Shown here: positions 32,925 through 41,324 of the stretch, piece after piece
Layout: each line of letters starts with the position of its first letter
Numbering within the stretch: the first letter of the stretch is position 1
Source of the DNA: JAZNSB01 sp045590955
GTDB lineage: Bacteria > Pseudomonadota > Alphaproteobacteria > RF32 > CAG-239
Direction: 5' to 3'
Assembly (NCBI GenBank): GCA_045590955.1
Contig: JAZNSB010000003.1
Location: forward strand, 1-64,000
Length of the DNA stretch: 64,000 bases
Made by a program: the position numbers and the translations under genes
The notes under the pieces: generated by a model
What the model saw: only the letters and a program-made list of their open reading frames with translations
Database searches by the model: none
Told to the model about the DNA's origin: nothing

Positions 32925-35426
32925 TCATCTGGTATTTTCTTGTAACACTTGTGTTTTTGTTTGTTCCGGAATAAACGGTTGTGTATCGGAGCAAATTTTG
33001 TTGTCTTTGCAACTTAAAAACAATGTTTTTCCGCGAGAACATTCATCAGAAATAAGTTTTTCTGCAATCTCTCCGATTACGTGTTCATTGATATAAGATT
33101 TTAAGTTCCTGGCCCCTAGTTTTTGGTTAAACCCTCTTTGGGTTATGTGGCTGACCAACTCTTCATCAAAACGGATAGTTAAACCATGTGTTTGAGCAAT
33201 GTTTTTGCTGATGGAATCTAAGTTAAAACGAACAATTTCTCTGCACACATCTTGGGTTAAAGGATTGAAAGCAAGAATGTTGGAATCGCCAATTCTACCA
33301 AGAAATTCCGGTGGAAATTTTGCCAACAAAGCAGCCATGAAAGCTTTTTTATTAAGCTCTTCAGAAGGTTTGGGCTGACAATAACCTATTGTGCGGTTGT
33401 CTGATGCGTTTGAAATAACATTTGATGTTAAAATAATGATATTATTATTAAAACTTGCGCAAACACCTTGCGAATCTGTTATTTTTCCTTCATCCATTAC
33501 AGATAATAAAATTTTATAAATATCAGGATGTGCTTTTTCTATTTCATCAAATAAAATGACCGCGTTCGGATTGTTTCTTGTTTTGTTGACCAGGGCTCCA
33601 CCCTCGGAACTGCCGACATAGCCGGGAGCACTTCCCAAAAGCTTGTTTACATCAGTATCTTTGGTAAACTCGGCCATGTTGAAAACAATTAACTGAGATC
33701 CAAAGAATTTTGCCATGTCTTTTGCAACCTGGGTTTTTCCAACCCCGGAGTTTCCACAAAACAAAAAAGTGGCTTTGGGCTTGTTGGGGTCTGGCAAAAC
33801 ATGGCTGCGTAACAAAATGCGCTGAATGTCAGTTAAAATGCTTTTTTGACCCTTTATGCCTCCGTCTTCAAGTGTTGTGGCAAAGCGCAACAACCTTCCT
33901 TTTTCACTTGTGGTTAAATCTGAAGTGGGGACACCGGAAAGCTCCGACAAGGTGGCGTGAATATCGCCTATTGTTAAAACGTTGCCATTGGTAGATGAGC
34001 AGCTGTTGTCTAAAAGTTCTTTTGCAGCATCGGGTTGTTTTCGGTCTTTCATGAATCTGGAAGAAAGGCGGATGACTTCTTTTAACAAAGAGTCGTCTAT
34101 TTTGATGTCGTGGTGTTTTTCAAATTTTGGTTTTGCTTGTTTTAAAATTTCAAAAATTATTTCGGGGTTTAATTCTGAAATTTCAAGTTTTTGGAACCTT
34201 CTGGCAAAACTTTCTTTGCGCATAATTGTTTTTGCATATTCTTTTGGGGAGGTTATGCCAATTATGGAAAGATTGCTGTCAGATAACAAGGGTAACAAAA
34301 TTTTTGCAACGTCATCTAAACCTTTTTCTCCAGAACCAAACAGCTCATGAATGTTTTCAAAATATAATATGGTGTTAGTGTTATTATATTTGTTAAACAA
34401 CGCGGTTGTTTTTGCTTCTAAATCTCCAACATATTTTGCGCCGCTTTTTAATATTGAGATATCAACTTTAACAATATCTTTTGCTTTTAGTTTTGCAGGA
34501 ATGTTGTTGTTGTCAGGGTCTTGCATATCATAAGCCAAACCTTCAACTAAAGCGGTTTTACCAACACCGGCCTCTCCAACAATTATGAGAGAGTTTTTTT
34601 CAAGCCTTTTTAAAATCCGTATCATTTGCAGTTTTTCCGGACCCCTGCCAACAATTGAACCTATTTTTCCGCTTTTTATCAGAGGAGCAAGAGGTGTGTC
34701 TCCCAAATTTTCTTCTTTTTGAGCTTTGTGGGTTGAGGGAGAAGGTGCTTCTGTTTTGAAAATGTTATGTTGTGAATTGTTTTCAGAACCTAAAAAGTCA
34801 CTAAGAACACTCGGGTTTGAGACAGACTCTTTTATAATTAAACAAGTAACAGCTTCCGCAACAATACTATCTCCTAAAGAAAGGTTGCTTTTTTTTGTAA
34901 ATTCTTTGTGAAGAGAGGTGTCAAAAAGACCATCTTCAGAATTAAAAAATTTGTCATAAGAGATGCCAATTTTTTCTAATTCCTCTACAACAGTGGTGTT
35001 GTCAAATCCAAAAATTAAAGGGGTTGTTGCTCTTTGCTGGTTATATGTTCTTTGGGCGCTTTCAATGGCGTGTAAAGATTCTTTAAACAATGCTACATAT
35101 GCCGCGTTTTTGCTTTTTGGTTGATGCGTTTTTTGAACATATCCGCAAAACCCGGAAAAGTTATCGTGAACACGTAAATCAGAGATGGAGTTTTTGGGGT
35201 TTGTGCTATATGCTTTTTCAGAACGAAGCACACGGTTGGCCCAAGAGACAACAGGAGCTGTATCAATGCCTTTTTGTCTAAGGAGTCTTAAAACGGCCTT
35301 TTGTTTTAACAAACAACAAAGCACCAGTCTTTCGTCAACACTGCCTTCTGCCGAATGCTTAAGTCCAAAACCTAAAATGGTGCTGACAGCTTGTGTTGTG
35401 TTATTTATGGTATTTTGTTCTGTCAT
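32925..35426 (-). CDS. Divergent ClpA-like double-AAA+ unfoldase
   Basis: This 833-residue protein has two AAA+ rings and no ClpB-type middle coiled coil, so it is ClpA-like. The first 240 residues are poorly conserved, with a weak Clp-N resemblance. D1 has Walker A GEAGVGKT (284-291), but its Walker B region reads YFENIHEL (355-362) where IDEIHTL is usual, so both acidic residues are altered. D2 has intact Walker A GNSGVGKT (558-565) and Walker B ILFDEIEKAH (624-633). Pore loops KYVG and GYVG are kept. An IGY triplet (680-682) stands where ClpA has the ClpP-binding IGL. GGAGGAG lies before the ATG. No clpS or clpP adjoins. It may be ClpA itself or a paralogue. Confidence 0.8.
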   Translation of the reverse strand: MTEQNTINNTTQAVSTILGFGLKHSAEGSVDERLVLCCLLKQKAVLRLLRQKGIDTAPVVSWANRVLRSEKAYSTNPKNSISDLRVHDNFSGFCGYVQKTHQPKSKNAAYVALFKESLHAIESAQRTYNQQRATTPLIFGFDNTTVVEELEKIGISYDKFFNSEDGLFDTSLHKEFTKKSNLSLGDSIVAEAVTCLIIKESVSNPSVLSDFLGSENNSQHNIFKTEAPSPSTHKAQKEENLGDTPLAPLIKSGKIGSIVGRGPEKLQMIRILKRLEKNSLIIVGEAGVGKTALVEGLAYDMQDPDNNNIPAKLKAKDIVKVDISILKSGAKYVGDLEAKTTALFNKYNNTNTILYFENIHELFGSGEKGLDDVAKILLPLLSDSNLSIIGITSPKEYAKTIMRKESFARRFQKLEISELNPEIIFEILKQAKPKFEKHHDIKIDDSLLKEVIRLSSRFMKDRKQPDAAKELLDNSCSSTNGNVLTIGDIHATLSELSGVPTSDLTTSEKGRLLRFATTLEDGGIKGQKSILTDIQRILLRSHVLPDPNKPKATFLFCGNSGVGKTQVAKDMAKFFGSQLIVFNMAEFTKDTDVNKLLGSAPGYVGSSEGGALVNKTRNNPNAVILFDEIEKAHPDIYKILLSVMDEGKITDSQGVCASFNNNIIILTSNVISNASDNRTIGYCQPKPSEELNKKAFMAALLAKFPPEFLGRIGDSNILAFNPLTQDVCREIVRFNLDSISKNIAQTHGLTIRFDEELVSHITQRGFNQKLGARNLKSYINEHVIGEIAEKLISDECSRGKTLFLSCKDNKICSDTQPFIPEQTKTQVLQENTR

Positions 35427-35662
35427 GTGTCTCCTCCAAAACCGCGTTCGGACAAAATATCACTTATGGAAAATTTTGTCAAACAAAACTTTTAAAGTTT
35501 CTTTTTTTTATTTTTCTCTTTTGTTTTTTTGGGTTGACAAAAAAAGCTTGCATCTTTTTTCTTTTATTATATATTTGCCTCGTCCTTGTTGCGATGTTTT
35601 GTCGCAACTATACATTAACCGGTTCTATTGAACCATTGTTGAGAATCCATAAGGAGAAAAAT
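35427..35662 (+). promoter_or_regulatory. Leader and promoter region of rpsF-rpsR-rplI
   Basis: No gene is seen here. TTGCAT at 35548-35553 and TATATT at 35570-35575 (16-base spacing) make a candidate promoter; a better -35 (TTGACA, 35534-35539) lies too far from any -10. Two hairpins follow: 35588-35594 with 35602-35608 (seven-bp stem, seven-base loop) and 35621-35625 with 35630-35634 (five-bp stem, TATT loop). A CCG triplet at 35619-35621 opens the second. Many bacteria control this operon through an S6:S18-binding leader with a conserved CCG, so these may be that site; this is inference. Confidence 0.4.
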
Positions 35663-36004
35663 ATGGCATTTTATGAAAGCGTGTTTATTGCACGTCAAGA
35701 CCTTGGTGCCACACAGGTTGCTACTTTGGCAAAAGATTTGTCTGAAGTTGTGGCAAACAACGGTGGCGAGGTTGTTAGAGTTGATAACTGGGGTTTGAAA
35801 AACCTTGCTTATCGTATCAAAAAAAATCGCAAAGGTTACTATGTAATTCTTAACTTGAATGCAGAATCTAAGGCTGTAAACGAGTTAGAAAGAGTTATGA
35901 GATTTAACGAAGATATTATTCGTTATTTGACCGTTAAAGTTGATGCAATTTCAGAAGAACCAGCTTACAACAGCTCTTCTGTTGCTGAAGATGTTGAGAA
36001 ATAG
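35663..36004 (+). CDS. rpsF: 30S ribosomal protein S6
   Basis: This 113-residue protein is S6, which binds the central domain of 16S rRNA together with S18. It begins MAFYESVFIARQDL and holds GLKNLAYRIKKNRKGYYVILNL and MRFNEDIIRYL, typical of the family. The start at 35663 has AAGGAG eight bases upstream; an open frame extends back to 35393 but that part is not homologous. rpsR follows after ten bases and rplI after that, the conserved order. Confidence 0.96.
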   Translation: MAFYESVFIARQDLGATQVATLAKDLSEVVANNGGEVVRVDNWGLKNLAYRIKKNRKGYYVILNLNAESKAVNELERVMRFNEDIIRYLTVKVDAISEEPAYNSSSVAEDVEK

Positions 36005-36014
36005 GAGAAAGAAC

Positions 36015-36239
36015 ATGGTTAAACAAAATTTTTCTAAAAAGAAAAACGAAAATGTTTCTGCCGACGTTTCTTTTAAAGCAGACTATAAAGATGTGAAATT
36101 TTTGTCTCGCTTTATTTCTGAAAAAGGCAAAATCATTCCTTCTCGCATTACAGCAGTATCTGTTAAAAAACAAAGAGATATAGCAAAAGCAATTAAACGT
36201 GCTCGCTATTTGGCTCTTTTACCGTATTCAGCAGATTAA
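36015..36239 (+). CDS. rpsR: 30S ribosomal protein S18
   Basis: This 74-residue protein is S18, partner of S6 in the platform of the small subunit. It has a Lys-rich N-terminus and the family stretch DYKDVKFLSRFISEKGKI, then the basic tail KKQRDIAKAIKRARYLALLPY. AGGAG lies upstream of ATG 36015; the frame is open further upstream inside rpsF but lacks homology there. Confidence 0.96.
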   Translation: MVKQNFSKKKNENVSADVSFKADYKDVKFLSRFISEKGKIIPSRITAVSVKKQRDIAKAIKRARYLALLPYSAD

Positions 36240-36253
36240 TAGAGGAGGTTAAA

Positions 36254-36742
36254 ATGGAAGTAATTCTTCTTCAACATGTAGAAAAATTAGGAAAAATCGG
36301 CGATAAAGTAACCGTAAAAAATGGTTATGCCCGTAATTTCCTCTTGCCTCAAAAAAAGGCTTTGCGCGCAACAGAAGCAAACGAAGCTTTCTTTGAACAA
36401 CAAAAAGCTGAATTAGAAGCTTACAACAAAAAACTTTTGGATGAAGCAAATGAAAAATTTGAAGCATTAAAGGGTTTTGGTGTTGTTTTAATCAGACAAG
36501 CTGCAGAAACCGGACAATTATACGGTTCTGTATCAATCAGAGATATTGCAGTTGCTGTTAAAGAAGCCGGACACACTATTGAGCGTCGCCAAATTTATTT
36601 GGAAAAACCAATTAAAGATTTGGGTGTGTATGAAGTGAAGATTAATCTTCATCCGGAAGTTTCTCAGACAATTCTTGTAAACATTGCAAGAACAGCTGAT
36701 GAAGCAAAGAAACAGTCAAAAGCTTATGAGGCTGCTAATTAG
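36254..36742 (+). CDS. rplI: 50S ribosomal protein L9
   Basis: This 162-residue protein is L9, which binds domain V of 23S rRNA and reaches out from the large subunit. The N-terminal domain MEVILLQHVEKLGKIGD with GYARNFLLPQKKA is followed by the long connecting helix and the C-terminal domain (GQLYGSVSIRDIA, INLHPEVSQTILVNI). AGGAGG precedes the ATG. It is the last gene of rpsF-rpsR-rplI. Confidence 0.96.
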   Translation: MEVILLQHVEKLGKIGDKVTVKNGYARNFLLPQKKALRATEANEAFFEQQKAELEAYNKKLLDEANEKFEALKGFGVVLIRQAAETGQLYGSVSIRDIAVAVKEAGHTIERRQIYLEKPIKDLGVYEVKINLHPEVSQTILVNIARTADEAKKQSKAYEAAN

Positions 36743-36764
36743 TTTTTTGAAAACTAAAAAAAAT

Positions 36765-36790
36765 AAACCGCTCGTTTGAGCGGTTTTTCT
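36765..36790. terminator. Bidirectional terminator (rplI / cysteine synthase family)
   Basis: An eight-bp stem (AACCGCTC with GAGCGGTT) closes a GTTT loop, followed by a T-rich run on the plus strand and preceded by an A-rich run, so it can serve both convergent transcripts. Confidence 0.92.
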
Positions 36791-36793
36791 TTT

Positions 36794-37714
36794 TTATAAT
36801 AAATCCAAATCTCTTTCTATGCTTCCGGGTAGTAAGACGACAATGTTTTTGTTTTTAAATTCCGGTCTTTGTCCTAAAGATAGGGCAGCAAACAAAACCG
36901 CTCCGGAAGAAACACAAACGGGAAGACCTTCTGTTTTTGCGGTTTCTTTGCAAGTTGTGATGGCTTCTTCGTCGGAAACATCTATGATTTCATTTACCAG
37001 CATATCTTCATAAAGAGGAGGAACGAATCCGGCTCCAATACCCTCTATTTTATGGGCTCCTGCTGGTTTACCGTTTAATACGGCGCTGGCGGCAGGCTCT
37101 ACGCCAACTACATAAATTTTTGGATTAAATTCTTTTAGGGTTTTTGCAATACCGGTTAAAGATCCTGATGTTCCAACACCAACAACTATCGCATCTATGT
37201 TGCCGTCTGTTTGCTCTAAAATTTCTACGCCCGTGCCAAATTGGTGTGCTTGAACGTTGGCCGGATTTTCAAACTGGTTTAACCAAACAAGAGAAGAATC
37301 TTGCTCACAAAGTTCTTTTACTTTTTCTATTGATCCTGCCATGCCTTTTTGTGCGTCGGTTAAAATTACTTTTGCTCCAAATGTTTTTATTAATTTGACT
37401 TTTTCTTTGCTTGTGTCCGTCGGCGCAACAATTATCAGGTTATATCCTTTAAAAGCACAAAGTGATGCAAGCGCAACACCGGTGTTTCCGCTGGTGGCTT
37501 CAATAACAACACTTTTGGCAGAAAGTTTGTGTTCAGCTTCTGCCTTTTCAAGCATTTTCAAGGCAATGCGATCTTTGGCAGAAAATAAAGGGTTGTAAAA
37601 ATCGCATTTTGCCAAAATTGTGGCGTTGCATTTATATTTGCCTGCCAGTTCTTTTAAGTTGACCATAGGCGTGTTGCCAACCATTTCTAAAATGTTTTCA
37701 TAAACTTGTGACAT
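36794..37714 (-). CDS. Cysteine synthase family PLP enzyme (O-acetylserine sulfhydrylase-like)
   Basis: This 306-residue enzyme belongs to the fold-type II PLP family that makes cysteine from O-acetylserine and sulfide. The PLP lysine lies in NPLFSAKDR (NPGGSVKDR in typical CysK), the substrate loop is TSGNTG, and the phosphate loop is GVGTSGSLTG. The C-terminal motif reads LPGSIERDL where CysK has PDSGERYL. These changes leave the exact donor uncertain: CysK, CysM and O-phosphoserine enzymes share this fold. AAAGGA lies before the ATG. No cysE is next to it. Confidence 0.82.
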   Translation of the reverse strand: MSQVYENILEMVGNTPMVNLKELAGKYKCNATILAKCDFYNPLFSAKDRIALKMLEKAEAEHKLSAKSVVIEATSGNTGVALASLCAFKGYNLIIVAPTDTSKEKVKLIKTFGAKVILTDAQKGMAGSIEKVKELCEQDSSLVWLNQFENPANVQAHQFGTGVEILEQTDGNIDAIVVGVGTSGSLTGIAKTLKEFNPKIYVVGVEPAASAVLNGKPAGAHKIEGIGAGFVPPLYEDMLVNEIIDVSDEEAITTCKETAKTEGLPVCVSSGAVLFAALSLGQRPEFKNKNIVVLLPGSIERDLDLL

Positions 37715-37815
37715 AGTGTATCCTTTCTTTGTTTATAAGCATAAAAATGTCTTTGCTCAAAATCTTCTTTTATATATATATTAAAGACATATATAGGATG
37801 CTTTAAGATTTAACA

Positions 37816-38382
37816 ATGAAAACTTTTATTTTTTTTGTATTTTTAATTACGGTGATTTTTTGCGGAGAGGCGTTTGCTCAAATAGCAAGCGTTGATGCTT
37901 TGTATAGAAATTTAGTAAGATCCGATAATAGCGGATATTTACCAAATTATGTACAAAACAGGGGTGCAGAAATTGATGTTTCTCCAAAAGACGGCGCTTT
38001 ATTGCCTAAAACAGATGTGGAAAAGCAAGCTCAGGAAATTATAGAACTGGAAAATGTGAGAAGAGCAAAAAGGCTGGCGGCAAAAAAAGAACGGGAAAAA
38101 TGGAATAAGACAGTGGAAGCAGCAAAAAACAATTCTCTAACCCCGGCACATATTCAAGAAATTGCTAAAAGAGCAAAAGAAAACGATCCACAGGCATTGG
38201 AAATTTTTGCATTTTTAAATGCCAGAGGTCAGGGAATGAAACAAAATCTGACAGAGGCATATGTGGCTTACTCAAAGGCTGCAAAATTGGGTGTGAAAAA
38301 AGCCGAGGAAAATGCTAAGGCTGTTTATGGCGCAATGAACGCACAACAAAGAGCAGAGCTAGAAGCCCAAAATCTTAGATAA
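37816..38382 (+). CDS. Secreted protein with C-terminal Sel1-like repeat
   Basis: I do not recognise this 188-residue protein as a named family. A clear signal peptide (residues 1-21, cleavage after AFA) leads to a loop region, a basic and acidic coiled stretch (about 75-110) and a Sel1-like repeat near the C-terminus (NDPQALEIFAFLNARGQG, then EAYVAYSKAAKLG). Sel1 repeats bind other proteins. The last 24 bases overlap the convergent Nudix gene. A second Sel1 protein is encoded at 43062-44150. Confidence 0.7.
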   Translation: MKTFIFFVFLITVIFCGEAFAQIASVDALYRNLVRSDNSGYLPNYVQNRGAEIDVSPKDGALLPKTDVEKQAQEIIELENVRRAKRLAAKKEREKWNKTVEAAKNNSLTPAHIQEIAKRAKENDPQALEIFAFLNARGQGMKQNLTEAYVAYSKAAKLGVKKAEENAKAVYGAMNAQQRAELEAQNLR

Positions 38383-38850
38383 AGCCTGTTTGTGCATGTA
38401 GTTAAGAGGAACATTTCCTGTTAAAAAATCATGTTTACTATACCAACCTGCATAACCGCCTTCAGGTGTTTGCCACGGAAAAGATGGTTGAGAAATGTTT
38501 AGTTTGTTAAAATCAAAAAACAGAAAAATTTGTCGGTAATTCCAAAATTCACCGTTTGGACGAATGTCGTCGGCAAAATATAAAACGTCTTGAGTAAGCT
38601 GTTTAGAGCTTTTACCAAACTCAATGTTTAATCCGGTTTCTTCAAAAAATTCTCTGGATAAAGAGGTTTCCAGCCCCTCCCCCCTCTCAACAAAACCGCC
38701 GGGAAATTCTCCCACAATTTGTTTTTTCGGAAAGGTTAATAAAATTTTTTCATCTTTTTCAATTATGGCAAAACATGATTTTTTAGTGGCAAAATAACCG
38801 GTATCATTTATGTGTGTGTTTCCGTGCCTGTCTATGTATAGGTTAGTCAT
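38359..38850 (-). CDS. Nudix hydrolase
   Basis: This 163-residue protein has a perfect Nudix box, G-x5-E-x7-REFFEETGL, at about residues 51-73, which binds Mg2+ and cleaves a nucleoside diphosphate linked to another group. The substrate cannot be told from sequence. The N-terminus (DRHGNTHIND) precedes a beta-rich fold. It overlaps the gmk stop by eight bases and so belongs to the yicC-gmk transcript. Confidence 0.88.
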   Translation of the reverse strand: MTNLYIDRHGNTHINDTGYFATKKSCFAIIEKDEKILLTFPKKQIVGEFPGGFVERGEGLETSLSREFFEETGLNIEFGKSSKQLTQDVLYFADDIRPNGEFWNYRQIFLFFDFNKLNISQPSFPWQTPEGGYAGWYSKHDFLTGNVPLNYMHKQALSKILGF

Positions 38851-39502
38851 TTTGGCTCTCTTTTATCAGTTCTTTAACAAATCTTTTTAAGCGAAGTTGT
38901 CTTGTGCGTTTCATTCTTTCGCTCGCAAAAATGGTCTGTATTTTTTGAATGGAAGCTTCAAGGTTGTCATTAATGATAACGTAATCAAATTCGTTCCAAT
39001 GTTTTATTTTATCTACAATGAGGCTCATGCGTTTTTCTATAATTTCCGGAGTATCAGCCCCTCTGTTTTCAAGTCGGCGACGTAATTCTTTTATTGAAGG
39101 GGGCAATAAATAAATTGTTACAACGTTATCGGGAGCTCGGCTTCGCATTTGTCTGGCACCATCCCAGTCCATGTCAAACAAAACATCAATCCCGGCATTA
39201 ATGTAAGAGTCAACTTCAGACTTTAAGGTTCCATAACGGTTACCGTATTGAGAATTTACATATTCATAAAAAGCATCTTGAGCAACATAGGTGTTGTATT
39301 GTTCGTCGCTGATAAAGTAGTAATCAACCCCTTCTTGTTCTCCGGGGCGCATGGGCCTTGTGGTTGCAGAAATGGAAAATTTAAGGTTATCATCTCTTTT
39401 TAACAATTCTTTGCAAATAGTTCCCTTGCCGGTTCCTGATGGTGCTTCAATGATAAACATGGCTCCTTTTCTAACAGGGGAGATTATATCGTTTGTGTTC
39501 AT
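38843..39502 (-). CDS. gmk: Guanylate kinase
   Basis: This 219-residue enzyme converts GMP to GDP. The P-loop is APSGTGKGT (residues 20-28), with Gly where Ser is usual before the last Thr; SATTRPMRPGEQEGVDYYF binds GMP, and DMDWDGARQMR matches the family's DIDWQG. Length is normal, with a basic C-terminal tail. AGGAG lies before the ATG. It follows yicC by 12 bases, a common pairing. Confidence 0.95.
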   Translation of the reverse strand: MNTNDIISPVRKGAMFIIEAPSGTGKGTICKELLKRDDNLKFSISATTRPMRPGEQEGVDYYFISDEQYNTYVAQDAFYEYVNSQYGNRYGTLKSEVDSYINAGIDVLFDMDWDGARQMRSRAPDNVVTIYLLPPSIKELRRRLENRGADTPEIIEKRMSLIVDKIKHWNEFDYVIINDNLEASIQKIQTIFASERMKRTRQLRLKRFVKELIKESQND

Positions 39503-39514
39503 ATTTATATGCTC

Positions 39515-40417
39515 CTATTCAATGTTTTGGACTTGCTCTCGGAATTGTTCCGTAAGAACTTTTATTTCTATGGCAGATTGCGTTATTTGCAAGTCCGTAG
39601 ATTTTGAACAAGTGGTGTTTGCTTCTCGGTTTAGTTCTTGGCAAAGAAAGTCTAAACGTCTACCGACAGGAGTGTTCTGCTTAAATAATTCTTTGCATGT
39701 TTTAATGTGGGCTGACAATCTTTCTCTTTCTTCAGAAGTATCTGCCTTGTTGATGATGAGAAGAGCTTCTTGCGCCAAGCGCTCTTCTGACGGCATATCT
39801 TTGTTTTGTGCCAGAAGTTGTATTTGAGCAAACAATTTTTCTTTTAATTTTTGAGGTTGTTGATCTGCTATGATTTGTAATTTTTTGACCTCTGTTTCTA
39901 TTTGTTCTAAAATTTTTAAAAGAATATCTTTGAGTTTTGCCCCCTCTCTTTTTCTGTCTTCTGCAAATAAAACACAAGCTTTTTCAAAACTTTGGAGCAA
40001 TTCTTGGGTAAGAGCAAGGTTTTCTTGTTCGTCAAGAGATGTTTCTTTGTTTTCTATAACACCTTTACAGTTTAATAGTTGGGCAACAGAAGAGGGGCAT
40101 AAGCGTTTATATGTGTTTTCCATGCTTTGAGAAACATCTATCAGCTGTTTAAGAAGTTCTTGGTTGACATTATAAGAGATGTTTTCATTTTCTTTTTTGA
40201 TGTCAAGAAAAACACTTATAGTGCCTCTGCTAATGTATTTCTCAATTTCTTTTTTTAGTTGCGGATGAAGATGCTCAAACGCCATTGGAGTTTTGATTTT
40301 TATATCTAAAGATTTGGCGTTTACACTTTTTATTTCCCAAGACCAGTCAAACCTTTGTTCTTTTGTTGTAAAACTGCCGGTATTTCTGGCAAATCCTGTC
40401 ATGCTTTGAAGTGTCAA
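39515..40417 (-). CDS. yicC: YicC-family endoribonuclease
   Basis: This 300-residue protein fits the YicC family: SMTGFAR at the start, SWEIKSVNAKSLDIKIK, RGTISVFLDI, and the C-terminal DUF1732 part PVGRRLDFLCQELNREANTTCSKS. Family members are endoribonucleases that help turn over small RNAs. I take the TTG at 40417 as start because AGGAG lies at proper spacing before it and the family usually has a few residues before SMTG; the first ATG (40402) would remove them. gmk follows at 12 bases. Confidence 0.9.
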   Translation of the reverse strand: MTLQSMTGFARNTGSFTTKEQRFDWSWEIKSVNAKSLDIKIKTPMAFEHLHPQLKKEIEKYISRGTISVFLDIKKENENISYNVNQELLKQLIDVSQSMENTYKRLCPSSVAQLLNCKGVIENKETSLDEQENLALTQELLQSFEKACVLFAEDRKREGAKLKDILLKILEQIETEVKKLQIIADQQPQKLKEKLFAQIQLLAQNKDMPSEERLAQEALLIINKADTSEERERLSAHIKTCKELFKQNTPVGRRLDFLCQELNREANTTCSKSTDLQITQSAIEIKVLTEQFREQVQNIE

Positions 40418-40491
40418 AAAAATTCTCCTTTACCTTATTTTTTTTTAAGTTACTCTATATATAATACAAGTTTATTAAAAAGGAGATAATA

Positions 40492-41250
40492 ATGCAATCT
40501 ATTTTAATCACAGGTGCAAGTTCAGGAATTGGTGAGGCTTTGGCTTGCCATTATGCTTCTGTAGGTGTAAAAAACTTGTTTATTTGCGGAAGAAACAAAG
40601 AGCGTCTGGAGGCGGTAAAACAAAAATGTGAAAAAATTGGAGCCAATGTTGAGGCGGTAGTTTTGGATGTTACCGACAGAGAAAACACCCAAAAATGGAT
40701 TTTAGAGGCAAATAAAAAACATCCTCTGGATTTGGTTGTGGCAAATGCCGGCGTTTCAACAACCCAAGGCGGAGAAGACGCTGTTTATAAAACGTTTAAT
40801 ACAAATGTGTTTGGTGTTTTAAATACCATTCATCCGGCGCTTGATGTGTTTTTGGCGAGGAAAAAATCTGAAAAAAGCAATGCCCAGATAGCAATTGTTG
40901 CGTCAATAGCCGGATATCACGGCTTGGCAAGTTGTCCAAGTTATTCTGCCTCAAAGGCTTGCGTGAAGGCTTATGGCGAGGCTTTGAGAGTGAGATATGC
41001 TCCGGATAAAATAAAGATAAATGTTATTTGTCCGGGGTTTGTGCATTCAAGAATTACTCAAAAAAATAAATTTCCAATGCCCTTTATTATGGATGCAGAT
41101 AAAGCAGCAAAAATTATTGCGAAGGGAATCGAAAAAAACAAAGCAATTATTTCCTTTCCTTCTTTGATTAGGTTTGCAACGTGGTTTATTTCTATATTAC
41201 CAAATGCTTTGAGCGACAAAATCTATGCAATTATGCCTTATAAAGTATAA
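40492..41250 (+). CDS. Short-chain dehydrogenase/reductase
   Basis: This 252-residue protein is an NAD(P)-dependent SDR. TGASSGIG is at residues 7-14, NAGVS in the middle, and the Ser-Tyr-Lys triad in ASIAGYHGLASCPSYSASK. A hydrophobic C-terminal segment (FATWFISILPNAL) suggests contact with the membrane; the substrate is unknown. AGGAG precedes the ATG. It lies just upstream of lptG and the PAP2 gene, with 74 bases between, so an envelope-lipid role is possible but unproven. Confidence 0.85.
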   Translation: MQSILITGASSGIGEALACHYASVGVKNLFICGRNKERLEAVKQKCEKIGANVEAVVLDVTDRENTQKWILEANKKHPLDLVVANAGVSTTQGGEDAVYKTFNTNVFGVLNTIHPALDVFLARKKSEKSNAQIAIVASIAGYHGLASCPSYSASKACVKAYGEALRVRYAPDKIKINVICPGFVHSRITQKNKFPMPFIMDADKAAKIIAKGIEKNKAIISFPSLIRFATWFISILPNALSDKIYAIMPYKV

Positions 41251-41324
41251 GCATAGAAAGTGTTTGATTAAAAAAATGTTTTTGTTTATGGTATAAAAAG
41301 CTGTAAATCAACAGAGGAACAAAT

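Noticed and set aside
35534..35570. TTGACA with TATTAT as the rpsF promoter
   Set aside because: The boxes are 25 bases apart, too wide for a sigma-70 promoter; TTGCAT with TATATT at 16 bases is a better pair.
35393..35662. 90-codon N-terminal extension of rpsF
   Set aside because: The extension is hydrophobic low-complexity sequence over a promoter and hairpin region; S6 homology and AAGGAG both support the start at 35663.
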